From NCBI RefSeq assembly GCF_037325665.1, contig NC_090248.1:17850580-17914579 (forward strand): 64,000 nt of DNA, in the 5' to 3' direction. The notes under the pieces are model-generated. The model made no database searches. It had not been told where the DNA came from and saw only the letters and a list, made by a program, of their open reading frames with translations. A program made the position numbers and the translations under genes. Within the stretch, counting starts at the first letter, position 1; every line of letters begins with the position of its first letter. Below are positions 12,501 through 22,829 of the stretch, piece after piece. The stretch comes from Littorina saxatilis (lineage: Eukaryota > Mollusca > Gastropoda > Littorinimorpha > Littorinidae).

Positions 12501-15500
12501 TCAAAATGTATTGTTGGAATAGGTCTGCTTAATATTCTGACTGCAGTTTTGTAATAAAATCAAAGAACACAGATGTTTTAAGTATCAAAGTGCTTTTCAC
12601 ACACACACACACATACACACACACACACACACACACATACACTCACACACTATGAGTATGACTGCAAACATGAATTTGTACTTGTATTACAGAACCTGAT
12701 CTGAAAAAAAGGACAACAGCAAATTATTCATGCAAGCTTGCTGTATTAACGATTTCTTTATCCATTTAATAAAACACTGAATTAAAAGATAACAACTATA
12801 ACAACGTGTGTTTGTGTGAATGTCTATGTGTATATGGACGGACACTGATTAAACCTGAGACTCATCGATTACTCAGGTGAGTGTAAAAGAGGGAGAGAGA
12901 GAGGGAACTTTAAGGTGGGTGCATGGGGACGGACATGTAGTAACAGATATATGTTTAATCTGTAAAATCTTAACACATGTGCCTAAAATTAGGAACAGAT
13001 GCCATTCCCCCACAAATACTGTCAGTCTGACAAAAACGCCCAGTGACAACTGAACCCCTATCCCTTACAGAACACATTCAGTATACATGTACTCACTTCC
13101 TTTCGTCTGCGTTTAGTGAAAGCAGTTCGTTCTGATGACATAGGTATCCGGTTTCTGACCTGTGAGTGGTCAACAATTGTCGGAACTGGAACTGCGTTAG
13201 GCAACAGCTGTTTTTTGTGTGCCAGGTTTTCTTGCCGGCTTAACTGCGTTCGCATTGGAAGAAAGTGTTGCGAAACACAGCACATTGTGTTGACCGTTTC
13301 CAGTTAATCAGTCTTGCTGCAGCAGTTGTAAGCCCATCGGAAAAAGGTGACAACTGATGCCTGAACCTTTTTTCTATACTTCATAGCTATCAGCAAGCCG
13401 TGCGCATTCCTTCGGCGTGTTGTTGATGCTCGATGTAGGCAAACGCCCACTTGAGCGTAAGCTGTAACTTTCGGTTTCCGGACACTAGATGACGTCGCAG
13501 CCGGTTCTCGTCTACTGGCGGCCATTTCGAAGTCTCGTGTAGCAGACGAATTTGGCGGTTTTCGAAGAAAACGTTTTTAATTAAATCACAATGATAAAGC
13601 TACGAATCGGTGAATTTCTTTACATTTTTGGCATCTTCAGGTGCATTTCTCTAACCTTCAGTCATCGGTTAGTGGTTCTAATAACCTTTAAAACAGCATG
13701 GTCTGGTCCTTTAACCTTCGCCGGTCGTCGTGGGTCCGTGGGGACCCAGAAGGGTGTTTAATTGCAAATATCTCTTAAACCAGTTGGAATTTTTCAATGA
13801 GCTTTTAAGAATGCCTCAGACACCTAAAAAGCTCTTATGTCCTAAAAGATCATTAAATTTCAGCAAGAAGTAATTAAAAAAAAACAAAGGTCAAATTTAG
13901 ACTACACACGGAAGACATCGTGGGGCCGTGCGGACCCATGTTTCTCTAACTGAAGAAACTTACATAAAAACTAGGGAGAGAAGTCACAAACCTTCAGGTA
14001 TTGGCTCTAAACATCATTTTTTACGATCTGTTTAATTTTGGAGTTAATAAGCAAGTCGCGTGGAGCGAAATTAACACGGCCCCACGACGTCTACATAAGC
14101 GTACTCACGTTTTTCTTTTTTTGAGAAGCTTTAGTCCGCACGGTAATAATTAAATTAATAATTTAATTTAATTTCTTCTCGCGAAAATTTAGCCACGGCG
14201 TCTACGGAAGGGGATGTACGTTTTTGCTTCTTTGGAAAGCATGGGTCTACGGAAGGGTATGCATATTTTTCCTTCTTTGAGAAGAATGGGTTTGAGAAGC
14301 ATGTCTTCCGTGTGTAGTCGATAACCTGGTCGGGCGAAGGTTAACCAGCTTCAGACACGAGTTACCTCAAACCTGTGGTCTGTCTACAGGATCTTTATTT
14401 AGGCATTTGTTTTTTTCTTCTGTTGAGTATAATCGTTGAAAATGAAACTTGCCTGCAGCAGTTTTCTCATTTGTCTTTCTTCTGTGAGGGAATAGCCCTA
14501 CTAACCCCGAAGCAAGAACTCTAAAGATTGCAGTCATCAGACTTCATTGAGTTGTTATGCTTGTTGCCTTGCCGGTAATGTATTTTCATTCTATTTTTGA
14601 TTGTGCCATAATGGAGCAAATGTTCAATGATAGTTTCGTTGAGAGAAAGAACGATCTCTCTTGCAACAATGTGACATCATAGCCTAGCGACTTTATTGTT
14701 ACAATTGTTGCACTGGACCGATGCCGTGAGCAGAAGTGACTTTGTGCTAGCGTCAGAAATAAATTTTGCTAATTGTCTTGAAATTGATCTAATGTGATAA
14801 ATTTAGCGCATGATTATACAAATAGTGCCAAATTCAAGGTCTATATATAATGTCTTAGATTTCCTGCTTCCAGCGGTTCTGCTTTATTTCTTTTTATTGA
14901 ATTAGTATCAGATCGCATGTTATTTAGTGGTCTTTGAAATATATTTTACACTATTTACTTGTCAATCATTAGTTTTGGCAAGAGGGTAGTGGGATAGATA
15001 GATTGCATGTTATTCAGCGATCTTTATAATGACTTAGATGTTTTCCCTTGTCTACAATCGGCTTTGACAAGAGGGTAGCATGACATGACTATTGCACTGA
15101 TGGCACTAATCTTGTGCTAAACTTGACTGAGAGGAGTTCAAGATGTAGACAAACGACGAGAAACAGCACGGACGAAGGAATGAGATTAAGAAAGAAAGAT
15201 GATCGAGTGAAAGAATCAATGAAATAAGAGTGACGTAATGGTAGAATAAGTTGTTATAAATTACAGAAGCATTGTGTTCCTTTTAACCACGGTCTGGGCT
15301 AGATGATTTGCAAGATCTTGGGTGTTTCGTTGTAAGAGTTTGTTGACTGCATCGGGGGATTAAGGGGGGAATGGAAGACATTCTTTTGGCATTACTAACA
15401 CAATGCAAGGTCATAGACAAAATACAAATACAGCTAGATCAAAAGAATTATTCTGCACAACCTTCTGGGGCAGCTGCCGGTCTTGATCAAATCTGCCACA

Positions 15501-15774
15501 CTTCCTTTGATCAATTTTAACACTCAGCGTTGTAAAATTGAAGATAAGCAAAACAGTGATAATTTTAGACACCTTACGTCTGAAAGAAGAAGTGTGAAGT
15601 GTGAGGATGCTGCTTGTTTCAGACGATCTGCCGCTTGCCACCAGCCACGTGGTGGAGGACGATGCCCTGTCCCTGTCCGCCATGTCCATCGCCTCCAGCA
15701 GTTCTCTCGCCTCCGAGGTGTACGAACGAGCCCGGCGCCGCCGAGATGAGTTCTGGGGGAAGCCACGCAAATGA
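583..15774 (+). CDS. 3' part of an unrecognised multi-exon gene
   Basis: Four exons keep one reading frame across canonical GT-AG junctions: 583-626, 6313-6454, 6662-6775 and 15623-15774, with a TGA stop at 15772-15774. The gene must start left of the window. The visible protein (about 150 residues) has a polar start, a segment with SPILGIPTPDTH followed by acidic residues, a lysine-rich stretch (VDKKKRAEQRKLNAK), the sequence MGLTYNKDGHFHA, an acidic HVVEDDA segment, a serine-rich run and a basic C-terminus EVYERARRRRDEFWGKPRK. I see no membrane segment or catalytic motif and do not recognise the family. Phase is consistent at each junction (phase 0, then two phase-1 splits), which makes the model credible. 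The last intron is 8.8 kb and holds transposons and the P2X7-like gene. Missed exons inside the long introns are possible. Confidence 0.72.
1013..1382 (+). mobile_element. Non-tRNA SINE-like element, full length
   Basis: One of five related copies in the window (also 32291, 34157, 49228, 63037). It starts ACCCCCCGCGGGTTAGGGGG, has a conserved segment cgtaagaggcgactaacgg and ends in gttaaacaccaaataaag followed by an (AAAG)n tail. A 12-bp target duplication, AGGAAAACGTTT, flanks it at 1001-1012 and 1383-1394. I find no clear tRNA A and B boxes in the head. Confidence 0.85.
1564..2154. mobile_element. TA-flanked nonautonomous DNA transposon
   Basis: Both ends read TACAGTAGT when oriented inward: tacagtagtacctgcc at 1564 and the complement of gggactactgta ending at 2154. 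The TA at each end fits a Tc1/mariner/pogo-type target. About 590 bp long with no recognisable transposase. Confidence 0.75.
2155..3258. other. Intronic stretch without a recognised gene
   Basis: No exon, repeat family or RNA gene was recognised here. Only short AT-rich sequence and one short GT-rich run near 2215 are seen. Confidence 0.5.
3265..4597. mobile_element. hAT-like nonautonomous transposon with 6-bp target duplication
   Basis: The ends are perfect inverted repeats, CATGGGTGCAAC at 3265 and GTTGCACCCATG ending at 4597. They are flanked by the direct repeat TTTTGG at 3259-3264 and 4598-4603. Inside are three diverged copies of a block with aggagaggct-like sequence (about 4080, 4290 and 4430), a poly-C run at 4240-4257 and a GC-rich segment near 4480-4555. 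No transposase frame is visible. The same ends and duplication length occur in the small element at 8024-8185. Confidence 0.82.
4604..5461. other. Intronic stretch without a recognised gene
   Basis: I see no conserved coding frame, RNA gene or repeat ends here. The short open frames do not resemble a known family. Confidence 0.5.
5462..5914 (-). pseudogene. C-terminal piece of a Mutator-like transposase
   Basis: Reading on the - strand, the frame from 5914 to a stop at 5462-5464 gives PPGPHAKLVHTPLNFKK, then VYQRLTEDQLLQRCV, SGKTQNSNECLHS, a region ending FGPAAALNTAQF, a Lys/Arg-rich stretch (KKDQLNKRRDTVRAAK) and a Gly/Ala tail AAYAAGQF. The layout of TQN(S/C)NE, a helical linker, KRRxxLNxxR and a final Y-x-x-G-x-F resembles the end of transposases with the Mutator-like domain common in invertebrates; this is recalled, not searched. 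A stop lies just upstream at 5915-5917, and the N-terminal catalytic part is not visible, so this is a remnant. Confidence 0.6.
5980..6131 (+). mobile_element. Fossil DIRS-like retrotransposon 3' end
   Basis: Broken, only one end is seen. From about 6070 to 6131 the sequence matches the end of the DIRS elements at 17192-17245 and 41570-41628: tgtgagttgggtaagtata, an AT-rich middle, then gaaattttcg. The sequence before it shares ggggttacttccctt with the end of the element near 41520. The flank just after it (6132 onward) matches element E1, which suggests it was inserted in an E1 copy. Left limit is uncertain. Confidence 0.65.
6132..6260 (+). mobile_element. Fragment of element E1
   Basis: The sequence atttagctgcc, then cctgaggcctgtgagcctaa, aggacagagtt and gagaacaaac follows the order found in E1 at about 33585-33700, at moderate divergence. 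It ends about 50 bp before the exon that begins at 6313. Confidence 0.6.
6781..8204. mobile_element. TA-flanked transposon with ATAAGGCGC ends
   Basis: The left end, TACCGTACTTTCGGGACTAT then aaggcgc, pairs with the right end read inward, TACCGTATTTTACGGACTAT then aaggtgc. The right arm is split by the hAT-like element at 8024-8185. Internal units repeat: a block with gatagctgggtggccttgtt occurs at about 6957 and 7660, and a block with ggcggtctgtttgatgtc at about 7806 and 7898. No transposase is seen. The element begins 5 nt after the donor of the exon ending at 6775. Confidence 0.75.
8024..8185. mobile_element. Small hAT-like MITE, 6-bp target duplication
   Basis: It is 162 bp with ends CATGGGTGCAAC and GTTGCACCCATG and flanking repeat TAGTCC at 8018-8023 and 8186-8191. 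It is nested in the right arm of the 6781-8204 element, and removing it with one repeat restores that element's inverted terminus. Confidence 0.87.
8516..9785 (+). pseudogene. P2X7-type cysteine-rich domain gene or pseudogene
   Basis: Exon A (8516-8685) starts MVSAAPTS, then EIEPYMFEPLAS and a long Ser/Asp/Glu stretch. Exon B (from 8894) gives RDWCQSGHCTCC. A third piece (from about 9000) reads GEQECITSHEGVHTTFFG, a fourth (9334-9413) contains LNPGLWTLAF, and the last (9660-9785) reads RKNRKVLPACLVAAIRDLF, then YTGFKY and a stop at 9783-9785. The order PYxFEP, WCxxGxC, ECIT-H, LNP, LPxC-xxIR, YTGF matches, from memory, the P2X7 intracellular C-terminal domain that occurs alone in many invertebrate proteins. 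In the simplest splice model exon B meets an in-frame TGA before its donor at 8973, and the last piece appears shifted near its start, so this is probably a decayed copy. It lies on the same strand as the unrecognised gene, inside that gene's last intron. Confidence 0.5.
9786..10335. other. Intronic stretch without a recognised gene
   Basis: Apart from a G/T-rich run at about 9811-9848 I see no coding, RNA or repeat signal. Confidence 0.5.
10340..11338. mobile_element. TTAA-flanked transposon with long inverted ends
   Basis: TTAA sits at 10336-10339 and 11339-11342. The ends match inward over about 35 bp: AGGCAGAGTAAGCCTCCCGT then aaaccatcacag, against AGGCACAGTAAGCCTCCCGT. A further match pairs the region near 10430-10490 (catcctaggtgccctccgt) with that near 11040-11080. 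An extra copy of the end sequence lies at about 11138-11163. The TTAA target fits piggyBac or Kolobok. No transposase frame is seen. Confidence 0.82.
11343..13710. other. Intronic stretch; only low-complexity sequence
   Basis: It holds a C-rich tract at about 12020-12060, an (AC)n microsatellite at about 12598-12655 and GT-rich sequence near 11400-11500. No exon or element ends were recognised. Confidence 0.5.
13715..14340. mobile_element. piggyBac-like nonautonomous element
   Basis: TTAA occurs at 13711-13714 and 14341-14344, with inward ends CCTTCGCCGGTCG and CCTTCGCCCGACC. The TTAACCYTT start is typical of piggyBac ends. Inside are repeated cgtggg(g)ccgtgcggaccc-like motifs. A relative with the same ends lies at 30706-31160. 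Confidence 0.78.
14345..15622. other. Intronic stretch without a recognised gene
   Basis: Nothing recognisable apart from the acceptor at 15621-15622 that begins the last exon of the unrecognised gene. Confidence 0.5.
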
Positions 15775-16694
15775 TTTTTGTCCTCAATGAGCTGTGAGGT
15801 GTGACTGTTGAGGTGTGCGGTGGAGGTTAAAGTCCTTGCCGGTCTTCTCCTTTTTCGTTCTTGTTCGCTAGTTGGTCATACCAGTGGCCTGGACAATTGT
15901 TGCCGTCCTGCGGAGGTCTCTGAGGTTCCCGTGCAAGTTACCTCTTTTAGTCAAGTGTTGCCTTGTACACAAACATATTCATCATTGACGACTGCTGCCG
16001 AAATCTCACCAGTACTTACCTCAGCAGTATTGGACTTATTTTTTATGGAGAGTGGATCTATTTATTAGGAAATAATGTTTATTCAAATATTGCGTTTTAG
16101 ATGAACATGTTTAATGGATGGGACCATGGATTTTTTTATGTGTAAGATGAACTCAGTTTATGCTTACAAAGCACATTATATAAGAATGACTGAACTATTT
16201 TGCAGCATTTTACATGACTGTTTTATTGAAATGAAGTAGTTTACACAATTTGCTTGTTTTCAGACATGAAGTCCATGTTTTAAGCTGTGTGCATGTAAGG
16301 GTGTACATATACACATGTTTAATCTAAACCTTCATGAAGTTGGTTAGTTGTAGATTGTTGAGTGTGCTTCGCAAACGAGTCATGAATTCTCTCCTGTGAT
16401 AATTGTATATTGATCTTATGATACTCGTTGACTGATTTGGGTATGGTGTGAAGAAAGGTACCTTTGTTTGATCGTCTGTTTTTCTTGCTTGTTTTTGACT
16501 CACTCGATTCCTTGTTTTGTATGATTCTGAAGTTTTTTAAGGATGACCTTTTCTGTCTGAATGTGCGAGTTATATCAAAACGATTATGATTGTAGAAATC
16601 ATATTTCATTTAGCGATACATGTAGTTTATTTTTCAAATAAAGGAGAATGTAATCCTATTCCATAACTTCCAAAACTTATGTTTCAATTTGTAC
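15775..16694 (+). other. Probable 3'-UTR and downstream flank of the unrecognised gene
   Basis: AT-rich sequence follows the stop codon, with an AATAAA at about 16637 that could be a polyadenylation signal. No other coding frame is convincing. Confidence 0.45.
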
Positions 16695-17234
16695 TTAACC
16701 CCTTCACTGCCCCAGCCCGAGAATTTCTCGGCGATGAGGTTGCTTGCTGTGCGCCAGTAAGCCGAGAAATTCTCGGGTCTGTGACGTAGATATTTTCTTG
16801 TTTGTTTCCGAGGGGATACTACTCTTCCGACCATTACAAACACGTTTTAAAGCCAACGTTTGTCAATTCTTTTATGTTTAGAAGCAAAATCATATCTGGG
16901 AAGCCATTTGCAGAATTTTTGTGTGAATGGTTCTGCTTGCATGTGGTTTGCATCATGGCCGCACTCCCTAATAAGTTCATGACTTTGAATAAGTACGGGG
17001 AGGGGTGTCACCCGGCCGGGGGGGGGGCGGGGGGGGGGGGGGGGGGGGGGCGTGGCACAGGGCGTTCTGGCAGAGCTGCACCCACTTTTATTTTAATTCT
17101 GCCACACCCAGCAAGTTTTGTGGCAGTAGATTCAAGTTAAAACCTTTCCCTGTCTCAGCATGAAGTTTACCCATTCATTATACACAATAATCGAAAATTT
17201 CAAAACTAAATTTTCATTTAATTAATATACTTAC

Positions 17235-17407
17235 TCAACTCACATAAATGGCATTAACTTCAGTTCATTGCTAAGATATTGAAGTAGTACTCGACCCTGG
17301 TAAGGGGGGAAGTAACTCCCTAAGAAAAACAATCCGTAGTCAAGGACGGGAGTCACCTCCCCTACCGGTAACCCGCTCATGCGCGGTCCTGCTACCGGCC
17401 GTCATTC
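17235..17407 (-). repeat. DIRS inverted terminal repeat, 3' side
   Basis: It is the near-exact reverse complement of 22311-22483, from caactcacataaatgg to ggccgtcattc. The outermost 40 or so bases differ between the two ends, as in DIRS-1. Confidence 0.9.
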
Positions 17408-17472
17408 CCCCACGGAAACACACACCTGTAACACATATAATGTTAGCGGGGATGGATGGGAGGGTATAAACG

Positions 17473-17564
17473 ATGTGAGTTGAGTAAGTATATTAATTAA
17501 ATGAAAATTTAGTTTTGAAATTTTCGATTCAATCACATATTCTTACCTCAACTCACATAAATGG
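17473..17564 (-). repeat. DIRS internal complementary region
   Basis: Positions 17473-17526 are the exact reverse complement of 17192-17245 (one end), and 17527-17564 the exact reverse complement of 22467-22504 (other end). In DIRS-1 such a region is thought to bring the two ends together so that a circular intermediate can be completed. Confidence 0.9.
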
Positions 17565-20500
17565 CAGATTGCACATAAAGGCGGTGGGATACTCACATTA
17601 ATCTCTTGGAAGTATCTGGCCTGCGGCAACCATAGCTGGGAGGCAGTTGGTACCGTCCGGATGAGTGCTGGCAATGCCCCGGAGGTAGTAGCTGAGGAAG
17701 ACATCATGAGTCGTCCAGTATGCAGCTTTGAGGACGTCTGACATCCTTCCAGACTTGAGGACAGCTAAGGAAGTTGCCCACGCTCAGGCCTCGTGCGTAC
17801 GAGGTGATCGAGGAGGAAGGACTGACTGCCCCCCCCCCTTTTTGTGTCTGCCACCACTGATAAGCATGCCTTATAAGTGTGGAAGACCATCTGGAAAGCG
17901 TGGTTTTTGCAAAGTCTTTATTTCGGGCTGAAATGATCGAAATAAACAACAACTTCGGAGCTGATGCTCGAAACGGAGCGCGACAAGTAAGCCTTAAGCG
18001 CGCGTACCGGGCAGTTAGAAAAATCCGGATCGCCGGGGGCTAAAAATGTCCCGGAGAGGCCGAATGGAAATGATCGGTGAAAGTGGACCAGGTTTTTGAT
18101 TCTTGGCGAGAAAATCGGGACGGACACGCAGTGAAACCGAGCCGTCTCTTCCGAAAGTGATATCCCGGTCTAGGCCTGAGAGGCCGTGGATCTCACTGCC
18201 CCTCCGCGCGGAAGCGAGCAGTATGAGCATGAGAGTTTTGCGCGTAAGGTCAGAGAGACTAGCGTCTTGTAAAGGTTCAAAAGCACTAGAACGGAGAAAT
18301 TCGAGTACTAGAAGAACGTCCCAAGCCGGGACAGAAGTTCTCTCCGTTGCAGAACTGAGGGCCGCGCCCTTTAGCACACTCGCGATAACTCCCCCGAGGG
18401 AGATGGAGCGTCCAAGTTGCTTAAAAGTAACAGAGATGGCTGAGCGGCGAGCGCGCAAAGCGGACGCGGCGCGTCCCCGAGCGGAGAGCCATGCCAGATG
18501 GTTTGCGACCTGCATTGATCGCAGGGCGACCGGGACAACATTGTTAGCCGCAAACCATCGAGTCCAAGCCAGCCAGTGTGACTAGTAGACAGAGGAGGTG
18601 GCCTGTGAGCCTTCTGGCCTAAGTCCAAAAGCGAAAACGGAGGCGCCTGAGCACCCCAGTGATCTCCGAACCCTCTCCAGGCGTGAGGATCCAGGCCCTC
18701 GGGGCGATGTGCAGAGTCCCCGTTCTGGGCTGGAAAAGCTCCCCTCGCCGGCGGCCGAGCGGGATTGGCGGGCCGCTGGTGAGCCGCATGGGGTCCGGGA
18801 ACTAAAGCTGACTGGGCCAGCGCGGTGCCACGAGAAGGAGATGAAGCCGCTCCAAGTCGGCTTTAGGCTGAACCCTTCCGATGAGTGGAGTGGGAGGGAA
18901 GGCGTAAGCCTCTAGCCCTGCCCAGCTGATCGTCCTCGCGTCGATCTGCCAAGCTTCCGGGCCCGGAAACAGACACAACGATCGGGAGGCGACGTGAAAA
19001 TCTCGTGGCGAAAAGGACGACCATCGGACGCTCTACCTGCGCCCAAAGAAGGAGGAGCGCCTGATGGGGGATGGTCCACTCCGTGTGGAGGATCTGGAAG
19101 GAACGGCTGATGACGTCAGCAAGGACTTTCAGGCAGCCAGGCAGATAGCGAGCCGAGATCAGGATCTAAGAAAGAGTCTCGCATGCTCGGCTGGACCACA
19201 GCCGAGATCGGGACCCGCCCTGTTTGTTGGAATAAGCAGAGACCGCCGTGTTGTCGTAAAGAAACAACAAATGGGTGCCCTGGAAAGCGGAGAGAAAGTG
19301 ATGAAACAGAAGCCAAGGAGTGTTCATCCACTGAGGCGTGGTCTGCTGCAACCAGACCCCGAAACGGAACTGAGACGTCCCAGCCGTGTGACGTCGGATT
19401 CCAGACTGAACTGAGCGCCGCCTGCAAAGGGCGCGCCTGTAGTTTGTATAAACGACGTTGAGTGGGACGGACTGCCCACTCCCGTGAATCGAACACCATG
19501 CCTTGGTGCAACACCCCGGGGACAACCAAAATTCTGCCGTAAAGTCCCAAGAAGGGGTGGCCGAGAAACTCCTCTATAGCCTGCTTCCGCAGAAAGAGAA
19601 GGATTTCCGCCTGTAAAGTCTCCTGAGCGTCTGGGCTGACCGGAAACCGGAAGTTGGCCGGCGCCCTGGACGAAGGGGCTTTGCCTTCCTGCCAAGGAAG
19701 GCGGAACCCCGATCGAATCACCCCCATGCTCCATAGGCTGCTTGTCCGAGACAGCCAAGCTGGCAGGACCCGGAAGAGGCCGCCTGCTACCAAAAGGGTA
19801 GAGGCTGGGGGGGGTGACTGGATCGGGGGTGGCTCATTGGGGGTTGGGCTTGCGCCCAGACCCCCGCTTCCCGAAGGAAGGTTTACGCTGGTAAGGACGG
19901 GACCGTGACCCACCCCTACCTGCGCGAGACGACTGCTGCCCAGAAGAGCTGTCTGGCGCTGACGCAGAACTCCGTGGTTTGTTGCTGTGCTGCTTAAGAG
20001 CGAGTTCCGTCAGTTGCACCACATGTTGGTCACGAGTTTCCTCAGTTTGCTGCCGAAGGGCATCCAAAGAGCGTGACCCCAGCAACGCACCCTCTGAAAA
20101 GGGAGAGACTCTCAAAGAGTCTATGGTGGTCTTATCCGTTAGGCGAGAGCCGTTAAGAAAAGCCTCGCGCCTCCAGAACACCACCTGAGAGTAGAGCCGA
20201 GCAGCAAGCGTCATCTGACTGTCAGTGACCTTCGCAAGCGCCGCCAGGAGCATGGCAGCATCAGCCTCAATAGCATCGTCACGAAACCTAAAAGGCTCGA
20301 TGGACGAAGCGATGGCTCTCGTGAGAGACCGGATGAGCGTTTCCGCTAAAGAGGTCAGTTCAAGGGAAGAACGCCCGCTTTCCTCCAGCCCGAGTAGACT
20401 CTGTTCCGTACAAACGGAAGTCCTATCTCGGCTATAACCATCCTGCCGCAAGCGAGCCAGTTCCGGAGTCACCGGAAGTGGAGCTGTGGGCAGCGAAAAA

Positions 20501-22310
20501 GAGGAGAGAAGAGAATGTGGCCTGCTAGGCAGCCGCGATCTTCTTGAGTTGGCTGGGAGGCCGCCGCCTGCCTGAGCCGAGGTTAACCAAGGCTGGGCAG
20601 AAGGGGGGGCTTCCCCATGAGCAGCCAAAAGAGGGTAGGGTGTGTTAGCGTCCGCCAACACCTGAGCCATCACAAACGGGACGGAAGGAGATTCCATGAA
20701 ACGGAACTTCGCCCTCGTGTCCCCCGCGCCCGCAAAGTCTGCCAAAGCAGAAGGAGGGGGTGCGACAACAGTAGAGTCGGCGGAGACACCCTCAGGGAAG
20801 TACCGTGAGGTTATCTCCGCAGCCAACTCCAGAGTAGGGCCCAGCTTATTGGGAATCCGTAAGGGGGTAACGGATTCGGAACGATCCTCATCCCCTTCCT
20901 GTTCCTCTCCAAAACCTTCCTGATCTCCATCAGAAGGAGGGTCCGGTAAACCGGAAACCCACCCGTCCACGGAAGCGGAAGTGGCTAGAGTCGGTTGAAC
21001 AATAGACGGAAGCGCCGCAAACTGTCCACCAACAGCACCGCCGACAACCGGAACCGCCACGGCGGAACCGGAAGTCGGGGCCGGAAGTCGATGCGTAACC
21101 AGGGACGGGATAGCAGGGACACTGCCACCGGAACCACTAGCCCGCTGTCCTCCACCGGAAGTGCCTGCCACAGCACAACCGGAAGTCGAGGACGACAATC
21201 CGCGGGCAGGCCCGACCGGAAGCCCCGAGGGGCAACCAGAGGAGCCTACCCCCTGCGAACTCCAACCAGGAACGGCGGCAGCCGAACCAAGAGCTACAGG
21301 TCGATGACCGCCGACAGAATCTTGTAGGCCAGAACTGGGCAAACAAGACGCTGCTGCCTGCCCCCCAGAGGCCGGGACAGCCGAAACTGATCCCAGGGGG
21401 GCAGGCTGGCGCGCTACGCCGCTCCCTAGCGCACCCGCCACGTGATGGACGGTGTACTGCCGGGGAGGAGCCGTCTGCGAACCCGGCGACGCAAGAGCGT
21501 AACCCGGGCCCGCAGGCAAGTGTGAGCCCCCAAAAAGATGGGGACTCCCACAAACGCCGCCCAACGCCGAAGCGCTGGAACCGGGCGGCGCTAAGGCCGC
21601 GAACCCCCCTGAAAAGGCAGGGGAATCCGCAACCGAACCAGAAAAATCCGGCCCGAGATCAGCCGACGTGATCGTCGCGGACGGCCGCAGCCGAGAAAGA
21701 GAAGCCACCCCCCCCACGCCAGGCGGGAGGGGAGCGACAGGCCTATCAGCCGAATGTAAGGCAACTAGGTCATGTTTCAGAGTGGCAAACATAGCCAGAA
21801 TTTCTTCCCGCGACACGGACTCGCTAGACCGTGGCGTCTGCGAGCGCGAGAGAGGAGGAGAAGAACGTTCCCGCGTAGGGAAAACCGGTGACGGTGACGT
21901 AGAGTCGAGCGACACCCGTTCTGTCTTCTTAGTCACCGGGTCAGTAACCAGAATTAAAGAAGTAGGCTGTGAAGAAGACACAGAGGCACGCGTCTTTGAT
22001 TTAGACTTAGACTTGTCTTTATCCTTCTCTTTTCCCGGTGAAGAGAGAAGGGAAACAAGTTTGCCCTTGCTTTTTGAGTTTTTGTCCGCCATTTGCAATA
22101 TCGAACACGCGCACGTGGAGATGAATTACAACAGCGAAAATACTCAAACGAACGAAAAAACTCGAACGAACGCAGCGAAGAGATAGTGAAACGATCTTAC
22201 CTAAAGATAGCAACGCAAAGACCAGGGTCAAATGGCCTTCCACGAAAGGCCAAGGCAAAAAATATGCCGGAGTACAACAACACGTCTGTGCAGTAGTGTT
22301 GAAGTGGGTG

Positions 22311-22483
22311 GAATGACGGCCGGTAGCAGGACCGCGCATGAGCGGGTTACCGGTAGGGGAGGTGACTCCCGTCCTTGACTACGGATTGTTTTTCTTAGGG
22401 AGTTACTTCCCCCCTTACCAGGGTCGAGTACTACTTCAATATCTTAGCAATGAACTGAAGTTAATGCCATTTATGTGAGTTGA
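22311..22483 (-). repeat. DIRS inverted terminal repeat, 5' side
   Basis: Partner of 17235-17407. It lies upstream of the gag-like frame, which starts at 22098 on the - strand. Confidence 0.9.
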
Positions 22484-22829
22484 GGTAAGAATATGTGATT
22501 GAATGTTTGTGTTTGAGTTGTACAAACCAAATAAAGTAATAGTGTGACTCGGCTTTTTACACATTTTTTGTCTTTTATGTTTTATTTTATTTTACACACA
22601 TTTTCTGTCTTTTTTAAAAAAAAATTTTTTTTTACAAACATTTTCTGATTTCTTTTTCACCAATGAATATTTTTCAATCAAAACTGAAAAGTAATGCTTT
22701 TCAAACATGTCAAAAAGTTTGGTAGCTATCCTTTATCAAACTAAGGAGAAACACACAAAAAAGGGAAATTAAGTGTAAATTACTCATTTATTCCTCGGCA
22801 CAGTGTCAAACGCCTCAGCAGTGAAGGGG

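Larger units (their letters stand above)
17192..22504 (-). mobile_element. DIRS-like tyrosine-recombinase retrotransposon (fossil)
   Basis: Read on the - strand the element runs from 22504 to 17192. Parts seen: inverted terminal repeats (22311-22483 and 17235-17407), a gag-like frame of about 750 residues (22098-19834) with a Lys/Ser-rich start and an Arg/Gly-rich end, a reverse transcriptase and RNase H region (about 19913-19116), a tyrosine recombinase region (about 18515-17690, with the ARRGSE motif around the first catalytic Arg) and an internal complementary region (17473-17564). DIRS elements use a recombinase instead of an integrase and make no target duplication. The polymerase part is short for the family, so the copy is broken, with several breaks. 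The very high identity between the ends suggests a young insertion. It is GC-richer than its surroundings. Confidence 0.88.
16699..22829. mobile_element. piggyBac-like element split by a DIRS retrotransposon
   Basis: Left end TTAA then CCCCTTCACTGC (from 16695) matches the right end GCAGTGAAGGGG finishing at 22829; the right TTAA is not preserved. The left arm has a palindromic cccgagaatttctcgg. Between the arms lies the DIRS element at 17192-22504. Without it the host element would be roughly 0.8 kb. Pairing of the two ends is inferred from 12 bp and could be wrong. Confidence 0.55.

Noticed and set aside
15411-15787. Two - strand open frames of 87-119 codons opposite the last exon of the unrecognised gene
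   Set aside because: They overlap a well-supported + strand exon with a stop and acceptor and look like its shadow; no family resemblance.
20995-21327. Long + strand frames within 18100-22200
   Set aside because: They run antisense to the GC-rich coding part of the DIRS element, and their Arg/Gly/Ser-rich sequence reflects base composition.
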